This document shows, piece after piece, positions 60,409 to 64,000 of a DNA stretch of 64,000 bases. The position numbers and the translations under genes were made by a program. The DNA is from Tahibacter harae. Its GTDB lineage: Bacteria; Pseudomonadota; Gammaproteobacteria; Xanthomonadales; Rhodanobacteraceae. Position 1 is the stretch's first letter, and each line of letters opens with the position of its first letter. The stretch is from the NCBI RefSeq assembly GCF_024437735.1, contig NZ_JANFQO010000007.1, positions 1 through 64,000 of the forward strand, given 5' to 3'. The notes beneath the pieces are model-generated. The model made no database searches and was not told where the DNA came from. It worked only from the letters and a program-made list of their open reading frames with translations.

Positions 60409-62487
60409 CTACTTGGTCCGCACGATCGCCGTCAGCGAGGTCGCCGGCATCGGAGCTACGCCAGTGCGCTGCTGTACTATCGCCGGTTGCGCCTGCCCGC
60501 CCGTCACGCCGAAGCGCAGCCAGCGCGGACCGCCGCCGCCGCCGTAGCCACCGGTAAACATTACGCCATTGCTCAGGGGCACCGTCGCCATCGGGAAGCC
60601 GCCGAGGCCGCCGTAGACCGAACGGTAGTTCCAGCTCAGATGGGTGTATTCCGGAGCGATGCCGGCGACGGCGTCATCCACGTAGCTTGCCACGGCCATG
60701 TCGCGCGCCCATAGGTTGGGATCGGCGCCCAGCCGTGCCTGCAGATTGGCGATGCCCTTGGTCGTAGCATTGGTCAGCGCGGTGAAGAAGCTGGCTTCCG
60801 AACCACCGAGCCGATCCGCGGCGTAGCGCAGGAAATGTCCCATGACCGCGTCCTGCTGCACCTGCGATTCATGTTGGTTGACGGCGCCGATCGCAAACGG
60901 CGTACGCCGCAGCGGCCCCACGCGCACGCCATTCAACGGTGCTGTCGTCGGATTCTGCAGGTAAAAGCTGCGCACATTGCTGTAGCGCGGGTTGATGTAA
61001 CTGTTGAACGCCGCCACGCGCCGCGATGCGTTCGGGCCTGTGGTCAGGTCGGCGAGCTGGATATTGCTACGGGTGGTCAGGCCGAACGAGCTGTTGAAGA
61101 ACAGCAGCTCCTCGGAGATCCACGCCAGTCCTTCGTCCAGCCAGGGTTCTTCCAGCTCCGGAGCGCCGTTGACGTACATGCGCCGCGATGCATTGACCAG
61201 ATGGGTGTGATGATGCATCAGGGTGCGCACGGCGTTGCCGGCCACGAAGCTCAGTGTGCGCACATTGCTGTTCACCTGGCCGGTCGGGTCGGGCACCATC
61301 ATGTAGAGGTATTCGCCTTCGTTGCTGCGCGGACAGCTGCCGGGGTCGGCGCTGAACAGGTCGCGCGTTTCGAACGCCCCGGGAGCGAAGCTGCTGCTGG
61401 CCGGCGGCGACAGCTCGTTCAGTGCACGGGTAAAGAACACGACGACGCCGCCGTTGCTGTCGAGGTCGGTGACTTCGCCGAAGTTGGCCAGCTGACTGTC
61501 GCGCCCGCCCGAGTACACCGACGAACCCAGTACGCCGCCCGCTGCCGTGGTGCCCGGCGCATTGCCGTCGAAGATATCGCGGATCTGTTCGAATTCCAGG
61601 CGCGAGAATCCGCCGGGTACGGCGGGCACATAGGTGCCGGAACCGGCCGGCTGCTCGATCACTTCCTGCACCAGGTACAGGCGCGGCTTCGCCGGCGTGG
61701 ACACGGGCGACACCGCTTCGACGCGGCCCTTGCGCATGTCCAGCGTGCCGCTGCAGCCCGGTGCGGCCTGAATATCGAGGATCTGGTCCACCGCCGGCGG
61801 GCCGCCGCCGGTGAGCTGGGGCCTGGTCTGGATTTTCACCTGTGCGAACTTGTCTGCCGAGCTGAAATCAGGCAGATCTGCTGCCTGTTCGAGATGGAAT
61901 TCGCGCATCTCGGGATCCGTCAGCGGCGCCAGGCCCGCGGCCAGTGCGCCCGAGTCCGGGGCGATCGGCGTAGGCGGACCGGTCACCGGGACGATGTTGT
62001 TGGCCGTGGTGCTCACCGAGAGCGCGGCGCTGTCGGCGGTGTTGACGGGGATCAATGTGTACTCGCTGTCCGCCGCCGCACTGTTGACGCAGAAATCGCT
62101 GGCCGCGGCCGGATCGAGCAGCCGCACCTCGCCCAGGTTCAGGGTGACGCAGGCCGCGGTGCCGACCGTAATTGGCAAGGCACGCGAGGCGACGCAGCCG
62201 TTACCATCGGTGGCAACGATGCGCGCCATCGCGCTACCGAGGGAAGCCGGTGTCGGCGTGCCGCTGAGTATGCCGGCGCTGGACAGGCTCAGACCGTCAG
62301 GCAGCCCTTCGGCGGTGTACTGGTAGGTGCCGCCGGCGCTGACCGAGAACTCCACCGGCGTATACGACTGCAGAATATTGGCATTGGGCAGGCTGCCCGG
62401 GGCCACGTTGGCGGGCAGGCATTGCGCGCCCGCGGCGCCGGCGAACAGGGCGGCGCTGCCGGCCAGGACAGAAAGCGTCTTCTTCAT
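60409..62487 (-). CDS. Secreted M30-like protein with degenerate zinc motif
   Basis: A 692-residue protein with a signal peptide (MKKTLSVLAGSAALFAGAAG). An Ig-like putative-adhesin domain (GLPDGLSLSSAGILSGTPT) lies at about 50-110. The central region resembles M30/hyicolysin-type peptidases: LMHHHTHLVNASRR (425-429), then WLDEGLAWISEELLFF with the expected downstream Glu. The HExxH motif reads HHHTH, so the catalytic Glu is His while both ligand His remain. The end is Gly-rich. The start at 62487 follows a GAGG site; an ATG at 62499 overlaps the upstream stop by 4 bp and is possible. Probably non-proteolytic. Confidence 0.75.
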   Translation of the reverse strand: MKKTLSVLAGSAALFAGAAGAQCLPANVAPGSLPNANILQSYTPVEFSVSAGGTYQYTAEGLPDGLSLSSAGILSGTPTPASLGSAMARIVATDGNGCVASRALPITVGTAACVTLNLGEVRLLDPAAASDFCVNSAAADSEYTLIPVNTADSAALSVSTTANNIVPVTGPPTPIAPDSGALAAGLAPLTDPEMREFHLEQAADLPDFSSADKFAQVKIQTRPQLTGGGPPAVDQILDIQAAPGCSGTLDMRKGRVEAVSPVSTPAKPRLYLVQEVIEQPAGSGTYVPAVPGGFSRLEFEQIRDIFDGNAPGTTAAGGVLGSSVYSGGRDSQLANFGEVTDLDSNGGVVVFFTRALNELSPPASSSFAPGAFETRDLFSADPGSCPRSNEGEYLYMMVPDPTGQVNSNVRTLSFVAGNAVRTLMHHHTHLVNASRRMYVNGAPELEEPWLDEGLAWISEELLFFNSSFGLTTRSNIQLADLTTGPNASRRVAAFNSYINPRYSNVRSFYLQNPTTAPLNGVRVGPLRRTPFAIGAVNQHESQVQQDAVMGHFLRYAADRLGGSEASFFTALTNATTKGIANLQARLGADPNLWARDMAVASYVDDAVAGIAPEYTHLSWNYRSVYGGLGGFPMATVPLSNGVMFTGGYGGGGGPRWLRFGVTGGQAQPAIVQQRTGVAPMPATSLTAIVRTK

Positions 62488-62495
62488 GCGCGGCC

Positions 62496-63143
62496 TCATT
62501 CGACGTCAAACTGCATCAGGGTGACGGGGACGCCGGACGCATTGTGGAAAACCACCTGGTCGAAGCGCGCGCTGTGCACGTCGCTACCGCTGAGCTGCTC
62601 CACGAAGATACGCACCTGGGCGCTGGAGGTGCCGGCCGGCGCCGTGGCCGAGCCGACGAAGCCGCTGCCCGGCGCCGCATTGCCCGGTATGCCGCCCCAG
62701 ACCGTGTCGCTGAGCGGATAGGCCGTGCCGATCACCGCGCCCTGGCCCTGGGCGCCGTCGAATGTGGATGAGCATTCGACGTTCGGGAAGAACGCCACTT
62801 CCATCATCGCGCGCGCCAGGCCGACGGTCTGGCCAGTCAGGAACTTGACGCGGGCGTAGTAGGAATAAGTCTGGCCTGCCGTCACCGGCACGCACTGAGC
62901 CAGGCCGATCTGCGAGCCGGCTTCTTCCACCGTGAACTCGGCCGAGCCCGACGTCGGCATTGCGTCGACATCGTCGGCATTCCACGTACGTGTACCGTCG
63001 CCGGGCGCGGTGGAACCGAAGTCCAGCCAGCCACTGAGGTCGGTGGCGAAACCGGTGTTGTTCACCAAGTTCTGCGCCTGCCCTTGCGCGCCCCAGAACA
63101 GGATCAGGCCGGCCACGAACAGATGAAGGTAATTACGGCGCAC
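62496..63143 (-). CDS. Small secreted beta-sandwich (carbohydrate-binding-like) protein
   Basis: A 215-residue protein from a GTG at 63143 with GGGAGG 5 nt upstream (a GTG at 63149 is also in frame). A signal peptide ends GAQGQAQ. The mature part NLVNNTGFATDLSGWLDFGS, then SAEFTVEEAGSQIGLAQCVP and VTAGQTYSYYARVKF is the jelly-roll pattern of CBM4/9-like or choice-of-anchor domains. It overlaps the following gene's alternative start (ATGA) and shares its terminator, so the two are one operon of secreted proteins. Ligand unknown. Confidence 0.75.
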   Translation of the reverse strand: MRRNYLHLFVAGLILFWGAQGQAQNLVNNTGFATDLSGWLDFGSTAPGDGTRTWNADDVDAMPTSGSAEFTVEEAGSQIGLAQCVPVTAGQTYSYYARVKFLTGQTVGLARAMMEVAFFPNVECSSTFDGAQGQGAVIGTAYPLSDTVWGGIPGNAAPGSGFVGSATAPAGTSSAQVRIFVEQLSGSDVHSARFDQVVFHNASGVPVTLMQFDVE

Positions 63144-63390
63144 GTACACCTCCCATAGTGGACTTCCCCGATTGCGTTTTCGTGAAAACTGTCGAACGCA
63201 AGTCGTCGCGAACTCGCGCACCAATGCATGCGCCGAGACTATGCGCTGCGCCAGCGCCGTGCAACAGTCTCCATTTTTCACAAATCATTGACAAAACAGC
63301 GGCTGGTCGCGCTGGCGACATGACTTGTTCGACCTTACAACGACTACTTCAAGCAAACCTCCGCTCCGCTCGACGAGCGTTCTCGGATAC

Positions 63391-64000
63391 CTATAAAGCA
63401 AGCCGTAGCGCCAACCGAATGCCCTTGAGCCAACGCTGCCCAAGCTTTTCCGCCCAGGCCGCAAGATCGTGCGCCGATCCGACAGCACGGTACCAGCCAT
63501 CACCATAGCCGCGGACACGCAGCGTCCAGCGGGAGGAAGATTCTTCGATCCGGGCAAGCGCCACTGGAGCGCCCGCCGTTATCTTGCCGGGTTTTCCGGG
63601 CGCCAGAACACGTCCTGTCCAGTCGAGAATCTGCAGGTATTCCCCTGCGCTCAACGACAATTTCGGCAGCGGCGTCCCCATGACCGGCCGCATCGGTTCA
63701 GTGAGTGTTTCAGGCGAATTTCCACCTGTCGAAATCCGCTTATGCACACTGGTATGCGTGGACTCGTCCAGCCGCTCTACCGTGCCCGCCCGGATCGGAT
63801 TGAGATCCACATAAGCCATAGCCGCCAGCACAGCACGCTCATCACAGAGAACCTGACACTTGAAACGCCCCTCCCAGAAACGTCCTTTACAGTCGTCTTC
63901 CCGATTGGCACGGCGTGCGATGGGCTCGGCCAGGCAGCGCATGAACCAGGACAGATTGCTCAGCCGCCTGCGGATCACGGCAAGCCGTTCAGGGTTGGCG
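63391..64000 (-). mobile_element. RAYT (REP-associated Y1 transposase), C-terminal part
   Basis: The frame is open to the right edge, so the N-terminal Y1 catalytic region lies outside. What is visible is typical of RAYT/TnpA-REP proteins: LSNLSWFMRCLAEPIARRAN, GRFWEGRFKCQVLCDERAVL and MAYVDLNPIRAGTVERLDES, followed by a C-terminal extension (RVRGYGDGWYRAVGSAHDLA) as in long Xanthomonadales members. RAYTs are immobile or REP-mobilising single-strand transposases. Repeated GGGTGTCC/GGACACCC modules in the same window could be its substrates; that link is inference. Confidence 0.85.

Overview
The window reads as the chromosome of a GC-rich (roughly two-thirds G+C by eye) gammaproteobacterium of the Xanthomonadales. 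I infer a Rhodanobacteraceae/Lysobacteraceae-type soil or water bacterium from the secreted metallopeptidases, a GH92 mannosidase, GGGATTCGGGATTCGG-type intergenic repeats, CCCTCTC/GAGAGGG hairpins and a REP-associated (RAYT) transposase. I see no tRNA, rRNA or CRISPR array.

Region 1 (1-9.9 kb): a truncated secreted M36-like zinc peptidase with PKD repeats; a CadC-like membrane-anchored regulator; two tandem paralogous secreted beta-helix proteins whose leaders carry repeated GAGGACACCC(ATG) modules; a globin; and a PLP aminotransferase. Region 2 (10-22.3 kb): a HipBA-type toxin-antitoxin pair; a mannose-utilisation locus (GH92 alpha-mannosidase divergent from a LacI regulator, MFS sugar transporter, PfkB kinase and AGE-family sugar isomerase) with two exact inverted operator copies; and the divergent metR/metE pair ending in a textbook terminator.

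Region 3 (22.4-50 kb) is the main feature: a minus-strand extracellular contractile injection system (eCIS; Afp/PVC/MAC-like) locus. In transcription order it holds a sigma54-type activator, a small winged-helix-like protein, sheath, tube, a possible micro-ORF, a zinc-ribbon protein, an A/P-rich protein, a DUF4255 (Pvc16-like) terminator, an AAA+ ATPase, a small conserved protein, two DUF4157 multidomain proteins (candidate cargo), a small unknown, CIS tube/hub, LysM, gpD, gpV, PAAR-like tip, gp25, two baseplate-J-type proteins, a tail-I/beta-helix protein and a DUF6519 protein. Many genes overlap by 4 bp, so they are probably cotranscribed. There are no capsid, terminase, lysis or TssJLM genes, which argues against a prophage or T6SS. 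I recognise neither a tape-measure nor a fibre gene. The two DUF4157 proteins share a Cys-rich N-terminal module and carry different enzymatic domains: one ends in a second HExxH zincin, the other has an L,D-transpeptidase domain and a pyroglutamyl-peptidase-like domain with Ser at the expected Cys.

Region 4 (50.5-64 kb): a Tat-type M19 dipeptidase-like protein with unusual metal sites, an Hsp70/YegD-like chaperone, a full-length M36 fungalysin-type peptidase, a TspO-like membrane protein, a lipoprotein, an array of GGGTGTCC repeats, a YidD-like protein with a small DUF4177-like partner, a secreted protein with a degenerate metallopeptidase site (HHHTH), a small secreted beta-sandwich-like protein, and the C-terminal part of a RAYT transposase running off the right edge.

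Many very long open frames antisense to real genes (one exceeds 2,700 codons) are codon-bias shadows and were left out.
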